Assembly (NCBI RefSeq): GCF_026212465.1
Contig: NC_080050.1
Location: 4,166,644 to 4,230,643, forward strand
DNA from: Amaranthus tricolor
Taxonomy: Eukaryota > Streptophyta > Magnoliopsida > Caryophyllales > Amaranthaceae
DNA length: 64,000 bases
Direction of reading: 5' to 3'
This document shows positions 1-10,303 of the stretch, in pieces; within the stretch, counting starts at the first letter, position 1; every line of letters starts with the position of its first letter. Both the position numbers and the translations under genes were made by a program. The notes below the pieces were generated by a model that had not been told where the DNA came from, did not search any database, and saw only the letters and a list, made by a program, of their open reading frames with translations.

Positions 1-92
1 GCAATTATTATCTCTAGTACTTGTATTGTATGTACACTGCATATGTGACCTTTGAAGCTGTTTTTGATATGTCTTTAATTGTAATTTAACAG

Positions 93-3000
93 AGATTTGG
101 GACACCGGAAGAGGATGCTTATAGGAGGGATTTGACTATAAACAGGTGATCAAATATCCTTTAATTTTTCTGCACTATAACAATGATATAAAAGAGACCT
201 GAATAATCTTGTTTGTTCGCAATGGTGAATGGCCTTCTCCTTTCACTGAGTATGCCTCTGAAAATTCCAAATGTAGAAGTGTCTGTATCCATAGTTCCAA
301 AGTAAGACAATGTCCAATTATGTGCTGCTTTTGTGAAACCTTGCCTTCATGCATATTGTCACTATGGAAATTGTGCGCCACATTGTAATCCTAGTTGTTG
401 TCTTGTGGCTTCTTTGCAATGTTTGTTCAATCAATGATCATGTATTCATTGACACGTTGTCTTTATAACAGCTTGTTTTACAATATTAATACCAATTCCG
501 TAGAAGATTTCACTGGAAGAGGTTAGTTGGGAATTTAGTTGTAGATTTCAATCTCTCTAGTTGTCTATCTATACATTTTTAATCTACCGTTTCTGTTTTT
601 TTGTTGGCAGGCATTGCAGACCTGAAATCAGGAAAGATAGTCACTCCTTTGCCCCCAAAAGAGACATTTTTGGATGATCCTTTACGCGTTCTTCGAGCTA
701 TTCGTTTTGGTATCTATCGTTTATAGGATTGCATTTTCTAATTTTTTTGATATTTTTTCATTGCATGTGCTAATTGTTGGCTGTTCTTATCGTATTTTAG
801 GTGCTAGGTTTGTTTTCAAGCTAGATGAGGGACTAAAGGGAGCTGCTGCTTCTGATGAAGTAAGGACTGCTATTGCTGAAAAGATAAGCAGAGAAAGGAT
901 TGGTCATGAAGTATGTTTCTACTTTTTTATTTTATAATAATAATAATTCAACCTTTATCCTTAGTTTGCTATCAGCATACCCATTAGATGTTGACAGCAA
1001 ACAAAGGGCAAATGTTGGTTTATTAAAAAATAATCCAAAGCTGGGATTATTCATAGCGTATAGGAGAAAGATTGGATTGTTAATATTAATTCTTTCTTAA
1101 AATTTTCCCAGTTATGATTTTTCCCCATCTGGTAAACAATTTGCAGGTAGATCTTATGATTGGAGGGAACCAGCCTGTTAAAGCAGTGGAGTATATCTGT
1201 ACTCTGCAATTGTTTTGGGTTGTCTTTAGTCTTCCTCCTAATGTTGAGTCTTCTCTACCAGACGCATTTGACAGGTTTGCACTGTTCTCTGACTTAAGTC
1301 GAGTGATAAATGTTGGAATTGAGTTTCTACCCATTAGAGGGAAGAAATACATACATGAAATATAAGCCGTCTTAAAGATAAGATAGTTGCCTTTTATCCA
1401 TAATGGGTAATTTTCAGGAAAAGTGCTACCTAATTCGCCTCCTGTGAATTGCAAATTTAGAGATTAGACCAATGTTAGGCAACAAAAATGGTAATGGGAA
1501 TGCGAAACTTTTATTTGTTGCTTCGAAAACAAAGGGTTCATATGATAGGGTCCTTTTATATGATATTTAATAAGTTGCAGATTGAAATAATTTTTCATTA
1601 GAATATTAATCTGCAATTTTGGGAACAAAGTTTTGAAACTTCAATCTAGTGTTTCGGTGATGAAGTTTCCAAAATGGGATTTGGTGGAAAGTTTCCGGTT
1701 TCTGGTAAGTAGGATTTTGAAATTCGAATTGTGATTATATTTGGTTTATTTTCTCCATATTGGTAGAATTGCAAATTCCAAAATCTAAAATAGATGGCAA
1801 ATCAGGTAAAATACTATTAAGGTCTTGAGTGAATCTTGAGGTTCTAATTTCATTTGCAATTCTTAATCATGAAATTATCGACAAACCGAACTATTTATTT
1901 TTAATTATGGGTATAGTTGTACTACGCACAATAGAAAAAACAATCTCTGATTTCAAGGTGTGCCCATGAGGTCATCACCAACCTTTAATCGTGTTAAATG
2001 TTAACAGTCTCTTTTTTGGTTACGACAGGCTTTGTCAGACTTGCTTGGATAGAGCATGGAGACTTGTTCAGTCACTGGATGATCTCATTTTGAATGTCAG
2101 TCTGCTTCTTTCTACTTATTTCATGCCTATGGGATTTAGAATCACTGTTAATTTGTATCTGCTGCTTTGTTTTTTTAAAATTTTATTTTTTTGTACATGA
2201 TGGGCTGTGTCAGCACCAACTATCGGCAATCCTGTTAATGTCAATATGAATTTGATTAGAGGTTTTACTTGGGTAGATACTAGATAATACTCCCTACTTT
2301 CCTGTAACAACTTCCCATTTGGGTTGCACAAAAATGAAGAAAAGGGATGGGGGCCACATGAATAGTGTCCAAATGGTATCTAGAATTACTGTTAATTTCT
2401 ATTAAGTTAGTTATCTCACAAAAATTGCTCAAGATCTTCCACTGGACATTAAGACCTTAAGCTTAGCATTTTATGCTTCGGCTAAGTCCTTAATTATATT
2501 CTTGTTTTTGGGGTCTGATTACCTTTTATTATTTCAAATTATTATGTCCTTTAATTTCTTACTTTAGCTGAAGACACATCTCTTTCAGAGGGATCCTTGA
2601 CATCAGTATTTTCAATGCTTTAGCTAGAGAACATTGAGTTGGGTATCATTAACTAAATTCCATATTGTTGGGATAGAAGGCTTTGGAATTTTTCTTGTAT
2701 TTGTTGGTTCTAGCTCATGTGCCCATTTGCTCGCTTTTTATGTAAGTGATAAATTATCAGATTTTGTGACCCGACTATTTTGGTAAATTTAAAAACTTTT
2801 TGCTTCAGACTTTGAACATAGTATATATCCTGTTTTTGCACTGTGCTTTGTACATATCATGTTACTTTTGCTTCAGACTTTAAACATAGTATATATCCCG
2901 TTTTTGCACTGTGCTTTGTACATATCTTGTTACTTTTGCTTTAGGCTTTGAACAAAGTATATATCCTGTTTAATGCTTCACTTGTATCGCCTTCCCTTCA

Positions 3001-5889
3001 CTGAAATCGAGTTTATTTGGAGTGAATACTTTGAAAAGAAACGCTGGATTTTCAGTCTACATTTCAAAACTTCTCATGTTCTTAGCTCAAGTTATAATGT
3101 CAGCGTTAATAATTCAGGATGACCAGAGGCGACTGTGCTTATATGCTGCTTTATTCCTACCATTAAGGAGTTTGGTGTACGAAGAGAGGAAGAAAAAGGT
3201 AAGCTTCAGTTTTATCCTCGCCCCCTCTGGGCACATCATAGTATCTGTTCGTATGCTCATATTTTAAGTGACAGATTATCAAAAGGTTTTGTTATTTTAC
3301 CCTACTTGATGCGTGTTTTGCATTCTTGATTGTGGTAGAGATAACGTAGAACTTGCTTTGTTATATCATTCCATATTCTTGTCCTCATTTCATCTCAAAT
3401 AATACATATTACGTAAATGATGCACAAATCGAAACTATAATCTTGCGTCTTCAGAAGTTATTATGTGGAAATTTTATACTTGTAGCTAGAGGTGTTCAAA
3501 ACAGACCCGATGGCCCGAAACTTATAACCAAACCTGATTTGACCCAACTTCAAAGATTATTTACAATCATGTAAAAAGTACATGGACACAAAATCCGATT
3601 TCAAACCGACCCGAAACACATAACCCAAAATCAACCCTATGACCCGAATGGACACCTCTACTTGTAGCTATTGGATTGCCGCAAAGAGATTTGATGCGTA
3701 GAACTAGAGATAATAAAGTTCATCTTCTTCCCTTAGGCTCACACCATTTTATCTTGTTTTGCAGTTCCCGGTTGTTGATCACGTCTTCAGGAAATCTCTC
3801 AAACTCAAAGCTAAGGACGCAGAAATTGTTAGTTTGAATCCTTTTAAGTTCATCATATTGCGGTGTTGCCAATATTTTGTAATATATCTATCTGACCGAC
3901 ATCACCTCACGATAAGTCTAATGATATATATTTTCTTTCCCTTATATAGGTAATCTGCATCCACCGTGCAATAGAGAAATTCATACCATTAATCTCTTAT
4001 ATTAAGTCTGAAAAGGATATGCAACATGGTGAAGCTCACTGTGGAAAGATTCTAATTGATGTCCCTGAAACATCAAAATTGCGGATATTGGCAGGTCTGG
4101 TTATCACCTTCTCTCTCCCAAGATACAGTAGTAATGCTCTTTCAGACCGTTTGGTAATCGGTACTAAGCAGTAGGAATGATAATGGTTTTGTAATGTAAA
4201 TTTCCATCCATGATATATATCATGTCATTCCCAGTAATGAAAGTTTGGTCGTCAAAAAGTTTTTTGTTCACAAATTTTCATTACCACCTAATACTACATT
4301 TACAAATGGTAATGCATTGGAATGAATTCTGTGAAAAAAAATGAGATTGTTAAAGGAGAATAAGTATGATCATTAAACTTATCGAGAGATATTTCTACCA
4401 AAATTACATTTTCCAGTTACCATTCCCACCATTTAGTACAGATTACCAAACGGACCGTTTGTTCTTTTGATATGTGTTTAATGATTTATCTAATGATTTT
4501 GAAGAAATTATGGTCATTTGCCTTCAAACCTTAAGGTCGTAAAAACAAATTACAAACTGCATAAAGGCCGGTAGGATAGTCTAGTTCTGATCCTTTTGTG
4601 GCCAATTGAGGTAATTGATTGTATTGTTAATTGTAGTGTCACACTGTCACATGGTTCGCTAATCTCTTCGCGAATTATCATCAGTTTTGGGCTATTTTTG
4701 GGCAAATTTGAGTGAATTGTGAATTCATTAATTTAAAAGGCGAATTAGCTAGCAAATTATGTTACATTGGTTATATCGGTAGTTGTTGGTCTTTGATTAC
4801 TTATTATGCACATGTACATATTTTGTCATAACTGTATTAACTGCTCTCTATTTTCCAGGCCTGCTTCTCCGAGAAATCAAAGACTTCTGGCAAGTTGCAT
4901 TGCTTGAGTCGACGTTATTATATCCTGATGGCGATTTACATGAGTCAACAGATGAGGAATCAAAATTGGAGAGGAGTAAAGAATTGTTTAAGCTGGTCAA
5001 GGATGTCATTGTAAAACTAGGTATCCTTCTCACTAATTCATTCTAGTGTTGATTTAGTATTGCCCATCTCGATTGGTTATATACTTGGACCTATTTGGGA
5101 TCGTGATCAGTTTTTGGCCTCACAAATCTAAATTTATAAAACCCTAATTCTAACTTTAGCGGTATATAAGTATTGGCGGAAGTTGGAACCCCAAGGAAAC
5201 ATTAGAGATTGGGAAGAATCGGAACCTTCAATCTCGGCCATCTTTGGTACAGCTGCATTATCTTTTTGTCCCTTATCGACTGTTTGCATTCTAACTCTTT
5301 TGGCCGTTTCCTAACTGACCCTTAATGGCCATCTGATCTTCTCTTAATGAAGTCAAATCCCAGTTTTTTTTGCACTAATTATTGTTTAATATATATAATA
5401 GTTATGGAAAGTTTGGGGTAAAATCGACCGCATTCCTTTAGTCCTCCCTGTGAAGGGAGTATGGGTATGGATTGCCCGTCACCTTTCCTTACCCAGACCC
5501 TGCTTTCGAGCGGGATATTGGGTATGATGATGATGATATAATAGTTATGGAAAGATGTTTGTAATCTGAACTATTTGGTGTCACAGATCTCGACAACATC
5601 TGGGAGGCTAAGCCGTTAATGAATGGGAAGGATATTATGAGTATCTTGAACCTTAAAGCTTGCCCGAGCGTAAAAGAATGGGTGAGGCATACTTCTCATA
5701 AGTTACGACAACTTCGGGCTTTTTTTGAGATGTTTGGGCTTAAATTATTTTCATTGATCTCTTAATGTGCAGCAACAAAAGGTCATTGAGTGGCAACTTG
5801 CTCATCCTTCTGGAACTGCGGATGAATGCCAAGAATGGCTCAGGGAAGCTGGTGCTAAACGTGCAAAGATAGATGATAATAATCTCTGA
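93..5889 (+). CDS. CCA tRNA nucleotidyltransferase, 3' part (12 exons visible)
   Basis: The enzyme adds or repairs the CCA end of tRNAs (class II nucleotidyltransferase, poly(A) polymerase head family); in plants one gene usually serves cytosol, mitochondria and plastids. The start lies outside the window. Exons read as 93-145, 472-521, 611-709, 801-910, 1147-1274, 2029-2095, 3118-3198, 3765-3827, 3950-4094, 4859-5020, 5587-5681 and 5773-5889. They join in frame to 389 residues plus a TGA stop. Family motifs seen are RRDLTINSLFYN, then DPLRVLRAIRFG, with KISRERIGHE following. The NTP-binding GGxVRD and DxD motifs must be upstream of the window. All junctions are GT-AG. Introns carry a hAT MITE (3487), a LINE or SINE tail (5412) and a 69-bp tandem repeat (2802). 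Identity is secure; exact exon edges are by eye. Confidence 0.9.
935..1100. repeat. MITE-like insertion, copy 1 of a family shared with 13.2-13.4 kb
   Basis: An intronic segment of about 165 bp opening with AATAATTCAACCTTT and closing with AAGATTGGATTGTTAAT, which are imperfect inverted repeats. The interior (a 'gctatcagcatac' motif and a 'ttattcatagcg' motif) recurs at about 13190-13450 upstream of the PDI-like gene. I could not define a target duplication. Confidence 0.55.
2802..2972. repeat. 69-bp tandem repeat, about 2.5 copies
   Basis: Three successive copies begin with ttttgcttcagactttgaa-like sequence, contain 'agtatatatcc' and 'gcactgtgctttgtacata', and the last is truncated. They differ by only a few substitutions. 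The repeat lies in the long intron of the CCA-enzyme gene. Confidence 0.85.
3487..3660. mobile_element. hAT-type MITE (174 bp) with 8-bp target duplication
   Basis: Ends are TAGAGGTGTTC and GACACCTCTA, flanked by a perfect direct repeat CTTGTAGC (3479-3486 and 3661-3668). An 8-bp duplication with TAGRGGTG-like ends is diagnostic of hAT elements. The interior has repeated 'gacccga' motifs. It sits in an intron of the CCA-enzyme gene. Confidence 0.85.
4146..4458. mobile_element. MITE with about 25-bp terminal inverted repeats
   Basis: The left end CCGTTTGGTAATCGGTACTAA is matched by the inverted right end, which differs at one position, around 4432-4458. The interior shows further imperfect palindromy ('ttaccattcccacc' against 'ggaatgataatgg'). 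The target duplication is not resolved, so the superfamily is unassigned. Confidence 0.7.
4632..4769. mobile_element. hAT-like MITE of the AGTGTNACAT family
   Basis: About 140 bp bounded by ACTGTCACATGGTTCGC and GCAAATTATGTTACATTG, sharing the 'gggctatttttgg' and 'cgcgaatt' interior with the copies at 27812, 29617 and 59668. Confidence 0.6.
5412..5535 (+). mobile_element. 5'-truncated LINE or SINE tail with 19-bp target duplication
   Basis: A 124-bp insertion ending in a (GAT)n tail, flanked by perfect direct repeats ATATAATAGTTATGGAAAG at 5393-5411 and 5536-5554. The body (ggtaaaatcgaccgc ... cccagaccctgc ... gcgggatattgggtatgatgatgat) resembles the 3' ends of plant RTE-type LINEs and their SINE partners. 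A long perfect duplication plus a short-repeat tail indicates target-primed reverse transcription. Confidence 0.8.
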
Positions 5890-7112
5890 AAGCAACTCAT
5901 CTTTTACTTCTGGAAATCTGCATCTTCTATGCAAGATTATGCATAATTGGCAATCATGGTATGGAGTCCTGATGAGGCCCCTCAAAATTGGGGTGGCAGA
6001 TGGGTAAAATTTTGTAGGTTTTGCAGCACATCCGCCTTAATTGGGGCGGATATATAGATATAAATTTGGTGGGTAGTGGTTGGTGGGTAGTAGCATAGGT
6101 TGTTACTTGTGAGTGAGGATTTATTTATTTTTTATTGTAAGAACTATATTTCTTTATAATATATTTAACTTATTATGAAGTTACTAGAAAATTTTAATAA
6201 ATATCATAAGTTTTAAAGTGATCCAACTGAAAGTATGTTAGAACTATAGATTAGTGCTTCCAAAAATATGAATTTTAGTATGGTTTTATTGATGAATGAT
6301 ATACTAGTCTCTTTGACAAACATATTTCAAGTCCAGCTCATTAAAGATTAACAAACATATTTCAAGTCCAACTCATTAAAGATTAATGTCTACTTATCGT
6401 ATTTTAATATTTACTTATATTATTCTTAATGTTTACTTAACGTATTCTTGATGTTTACTTTTAATATCTTAAATGTCTATTTACATTATTTCTAATGCCT
6501 ATTTACAATATTTTTAAAATTATATATCGGGCCGGCCCAATTAGAAAAGGTCTCTCAAAGAGACCGTCTCACAAAAATTTGTGTACCTCGAATTTTTTGT
6601 CATAAAGCAGTTGTTCATTTCTTTATTAATATTTCACGGGTTGGATAGAATTGCATATTAGGAGTTGAGATGGGGTGAGTAAGTATAGGACGAGTAAGGG
6701 TAAAACTTAAGAAAAGAAAATGGGTTCAACTCAAAAAAAGATAAGGTCACTGATGTTTAAAATTGTGGTCGGTCTTAGATCTCGGGTTGTGCTGTTGCTA
6801 GCTATAGAGATCATTTATCTATATCATAGACTATATTGTGGCTTGGAATACCATTACTGATATAGGCGTAAGCATAGTTATCAGAAATTCGATTTTGATT
6901 TAAGATTTAAAAATAGACGAGCAATTTAGATGTTAAGTAGGATCTTAATAATGGTAAGATTGTACAATCCTACCAAGATAAAAAATGTAGGTGATAGGAT
7001 CATAAGATGATCCAACAATCTTATGTTATTTTGTTAATGTCCTTGATACTTTTAATTCTTATCCATACATCTTTTAAATTTTCTAAATTTTAATCATATT
7101 ATACAATTTTGA
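5890..7112. other. Intergenic, 3' flank of CCA-enzyme gene; one MITE
   Basis: No gene seen. A 35-bp direct duplication (two copies of 'acaaacatatttcaagtcca...') lies at about 6317-6386, and a tandem-repeat MITE follows to about 6590. The remainder is AT-rich unique-looking sequence. Confidence 0.6.
6300..6590. mobile_element. GTCTC-ended MITE with internal tandem units, copy 1
   Basis: The interior consists of degenerate repeats of about 22-26 bp of the form 'taatgtctacttac(a/g)tattct'. It ends with 'cggcccaatta ... ggtctctcaaagagaccgtctca'. The same layout recurs at 38915-39175 and 53463-53732, and in the opposite orientation at about 50680-50985. Confidence 0.65.
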
Positions 7113-7784
7113 GAGTCATTTTCCAGAATAATGCATTTTTATAAAGTAATTCCCATTTTGCTTGAAATGGGAAACTAATTCCCACATTACCGTCCACGTA
7201 GGATAGCTTTGAGGAATTTTTTTTTTAATTTTTTTTAATATAACCGCTACATGAGGTAGCGGTTTTGTTTAGGGATCTGAAGTAAACCGCCAGATGAAAT
7301 GGGGTTTGTTAATTTTTAATTTTTTTTTTTAAAAAAAAATTATCTTGAGTAAACCGCCACTTGAAGTGGTGGTTTTGTAGCAGTACAAAACAGAATGTCG
7401 AGCTTGGTTCTTCATTCCATTATCCTCTTTGCTTCTTGCTTCTTGGTGCCGGTATTTTCTTAAAAAAAAAAAAAAAATTCTTCACTCTTATTTGCTTCAA
7501 ATATACAATTCCTCTCATTCAACTAAACTAATCAACTACATTCCCATCCTTTCCTTGTGTAGTAGATCATTTTCATCCTCATTTAAGGTATGAATAAAAC
7601 CCTAATTTTTTTTCAATAGGCAAAATTTTTTTTTGTTCATTATTGTTGTCAATTGAAGTTATTAATATGTTGATTGTTTGTTACATTATCTTGTTTTCAT
7701 GATTTAAGGTTACATTTTACACATTTGTAGTTGAATTTTATGATTTGGTTTGTATGCATATAAAGTGTTTGATGAAATGCTTCA

Positions 7785-9775
7785 ATGAAAGTTTATTACT
7801 TTGTAGGGTTAGTTCAATTCGGTTTGGAGCAGGTTATTCTGCATGCCTGTGACACCCAACCTCAACTACATGCGATCGATCGAAGGACTGGGGACAAGAA
7901 CTACGTCCTACGACATAGATCGCACGTAGATGCGTGGAATGACCAAGCATCTCATTTAGTTCGAGGAGATAACTTCACAGGTCATAGCACTGGTATGTAC
8001 ATGAGTTGGTATAGGCGTATCTCCATATTACGCCTAACGAACACCACATTTGCGCAGCCAAGATCACATTACCATCCGACATCTACGTTACTGGTACGTC
8101 TTCTTTCAACACTCATAACATATAGTAATACTTTAATGTCAGTCTTTTAACAACATAATGATAACATACAGGCTGAGCGCATCCGATCGGTGCTCATACA
8201 GTGCAATGACACGATTCAAGGGGCCGCTACATCGCCAGTTGATGTGGGGTATCGGCTATGTTCTCAGACCCTAGGCTCCATTAACGCATCATTGATCGAT
8301 GCATTGAGTCAGGCGGGGTATGAGTACCTCATACCGACTCCACCCATCATTGGCGAGGTAGATGACACATTCCACACTCCTTCTCCAAGGAGTTCAGCCC
8401 ATAGAGGTAGCTCTTCCGGAGGATCCAGTTCTCGGTCCACACGAGGTCGCCAGCTAGGGATGGTCATGGGTCCAGGACCCTGTTGGACCCGCTCCGGACC
8501 CGCCCCTTTTTTAAGGGTTTGGGTCTTAATTTTTGAGACCCATCGGATCCGGATCCGGTTCTGGATCCAAAAAAATCTGACGGGTCCGGGTCCAGGTCCT
8601 AAGCGGAAGACCTGGACTCTAAACTTTTAAATTTTATATTTTTAATTTCTGATTTCTTAATTCTAATATTATGAATAATCTCATTCTGGAATTGAAATTT
8701 ATTATCTTTATTTACCTTTATATTTACATTGTTGTATATAAACATTGTTCTTCATTTTTTTTCCCTGAATTTGTGGTTTATTCTTTCTTAAATTTGTGTG
8801 ATTTTTAATAATTCTACCCAATTTTTTCTCTTTTTCCATGTATAATTATTCCTTAACATTGTCTTTTACTTCCTCGATTTAAGCATAATGTTTCCAAGCT
8901 TATTTGATCAATTTTGATACTAAATTGTGTTTTTTCTTCTCTGCCATTTCTTTCTTCTTTGTTCTTCCTTTCTTTTACTACAGGACAAAAACTGATATAA
9001 TATTTTCAAAGCCATCTTCAAAAGAGCAAAGAAAACATGCACTCTGTATTCATTCTTAGTATGCAAGTCATATGTGATGTATGATATACTTTGTGCTGAG
9101 AAAGACCTGATATCTAAATTAGAGCATTGTAACATGGATGAGTGATTACTGATCATAACTATCATGTTTGCTTCACAATTTCCAATTGATAGTTCCAACT
9201 TTTGATTAGTAATCATCAAATCATCAAAACTTTAATGGATTTATTTTGATTTTCATGGACTCGAACAAGTGTTTGTAATACGATAATAAGTTGCTTACAA
9301 AACTACAAAAAGACTCGAAAAAGGTTCAATTTTGACAAACCAAAGAGGCTTTGTATAAGACCCATTAAGGACCCTAGACCCGTCAGATCCATAGGGTCCG
9401 GGTCTAGGTCTGAAAATTTTGGACCCTTAGGGTCCGGATCCGGGTCTGGATCCAAAAAAAATAAAAGGGTCCGGGTCCGGGTCCGGGTCCGGCTAGACCC
9501 GCCCCATGACCATCCCTATCGCCAGCGTTCATCTACTCGAGGTCGGTCTTCCAGATCGCCATCGTCATCCGGTACTATGTCGCCATTCGTTCCTCCAACT
9601 TCCATCACCACTCCTCCTCCACATCCATCGCCTCCGCAAAGGATCATCACATATCAGCGTGCTAGTCAATGACGAGCTTCTGCTCTTAATGTCATTGCGG
9701 AGGTTGACGAGTTCACACCATCATCATCAACCGGTGCGCAAACGAAGAGCGGCCGGGGATTGTAGTTTAACATAG
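7785..9775 (+). pseudogene. Plant mobile domain (PMD/MAIN-like) gene, C-terminal fragment, split by a hAT element
   Basis: Around 7800-8095 the translation contains QFGL, CDTQPQLHAIDRR, a WNDQ segment and SWYRRI, matching the C-terminal part of the PMD core found in MAIN, MAIL1 and the PP7-long-form annotation group. It continues after a likely small intron (about 8093-8171) with AERIRSVL, then QTLGSINASLIDALSQAGYE, a Pro/Ser-rich tail and an Arg/Ser/Gly-rich stretch. At 8455 a hAT element interrupts it, and the frame resumes at 9527 with SSTRGRSSRSPSSSGTMSPF. A further in-frame stop occurs near 9671. The N-terminal half of the domain is absent. Cargo of MULE-A; not expected to be functional. 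Confidence 0.7.
8455..9518. mobile_element. Non-autonomous hAT element, 1,064 bp, inserted in the PMD fragment
   Basis: Perfect inverted ends TAGGGATGGTCATGGG / CCCATGACCATCCCTA are flanked by an 8-bp duplication TCGCCAGC (8447-8454 and 9519-9526). Subterminal arrays of GGGTCC/GGACCC units occupy about 8468-8600 and 9360-9495. No transposase domain is visible inside; the centre (8640-9350) is AT-rich. Confidence 0.92.
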
Positions 9776-10303
9776 TTTGTATATTCTTATATGATTTAAA
9801 CTTTTTGTATGACTTTTCATGATTGTAATATATCTTCGCATTATTTTCATAATTAATTTTTTCAAATCAAGCTGGTTCGTAATTGATTAATATGGAATAG
9901 ATAGTATTGGATTAGTTTAATGCAGGTTGCGTTAACTATTTAGGGGAAATGAAAGAAAAAAAAAAACAGGGCACAGACCAAACCGCCACATGAAATGATG
10001 GTTTTCCTTGAACCAAACCGCCACTTCATGTGGCGGTTTAGTGCTTAAGGTAAACTGTCATCTCAAGTGGCGGTTTTGTCTGAAAAATTTTTTTTAAAAA
10101 AAAATTCTCCACGTGGACGGTATTGTGGGAAATATTTTCCCATTTAATGCAAAGTGAGAATAAGTTTTATTTTAAGCAATATCATGGAAATTTTTTCCGA
10201 TTTTGATGTCAATTTTTTTTTTTTTAATGTTATATGTGATTTTCTATTGTATCATTCACATGGCTACAAAAGGGAGTAATATATATACTAGTGCCCCCAC
10301 TAC

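Larger units (their letters stand above)
7113..10211. mobile_element. MULE-A: Mutator-like element carrying a PMD gene fragment, with nested hAT
   Basis: The two ends are diverged inverted repeats of about 90 bp. Left, 7113-7200, ends 'cccacattaccgtccacgt'; right, 10110-10211, is the mirror image with 'acgtggacggtattgtggg'. Just inside each end are palindromes of the type AAACCGCCACTTGAAGTGG (about 7241-7376 left, 9979-10078 right). Between them lies a broken PMD gene. The target duplication is not cleanly resolved in the T-rich flank, so the Mutator assignment rests on long TIRs, cargo and likeness to MULE-B. Outer limits are good to about 10 bp. Confidence 0.65.

Noticed and set aside
3022..3267. 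ORF extending upstream of the 3118 exon in the CCA-enzyme gene
   Set aside because: The part before 3118 is intron; the acceptor AG at 3117 joins LILN to DDQRRL in frame.
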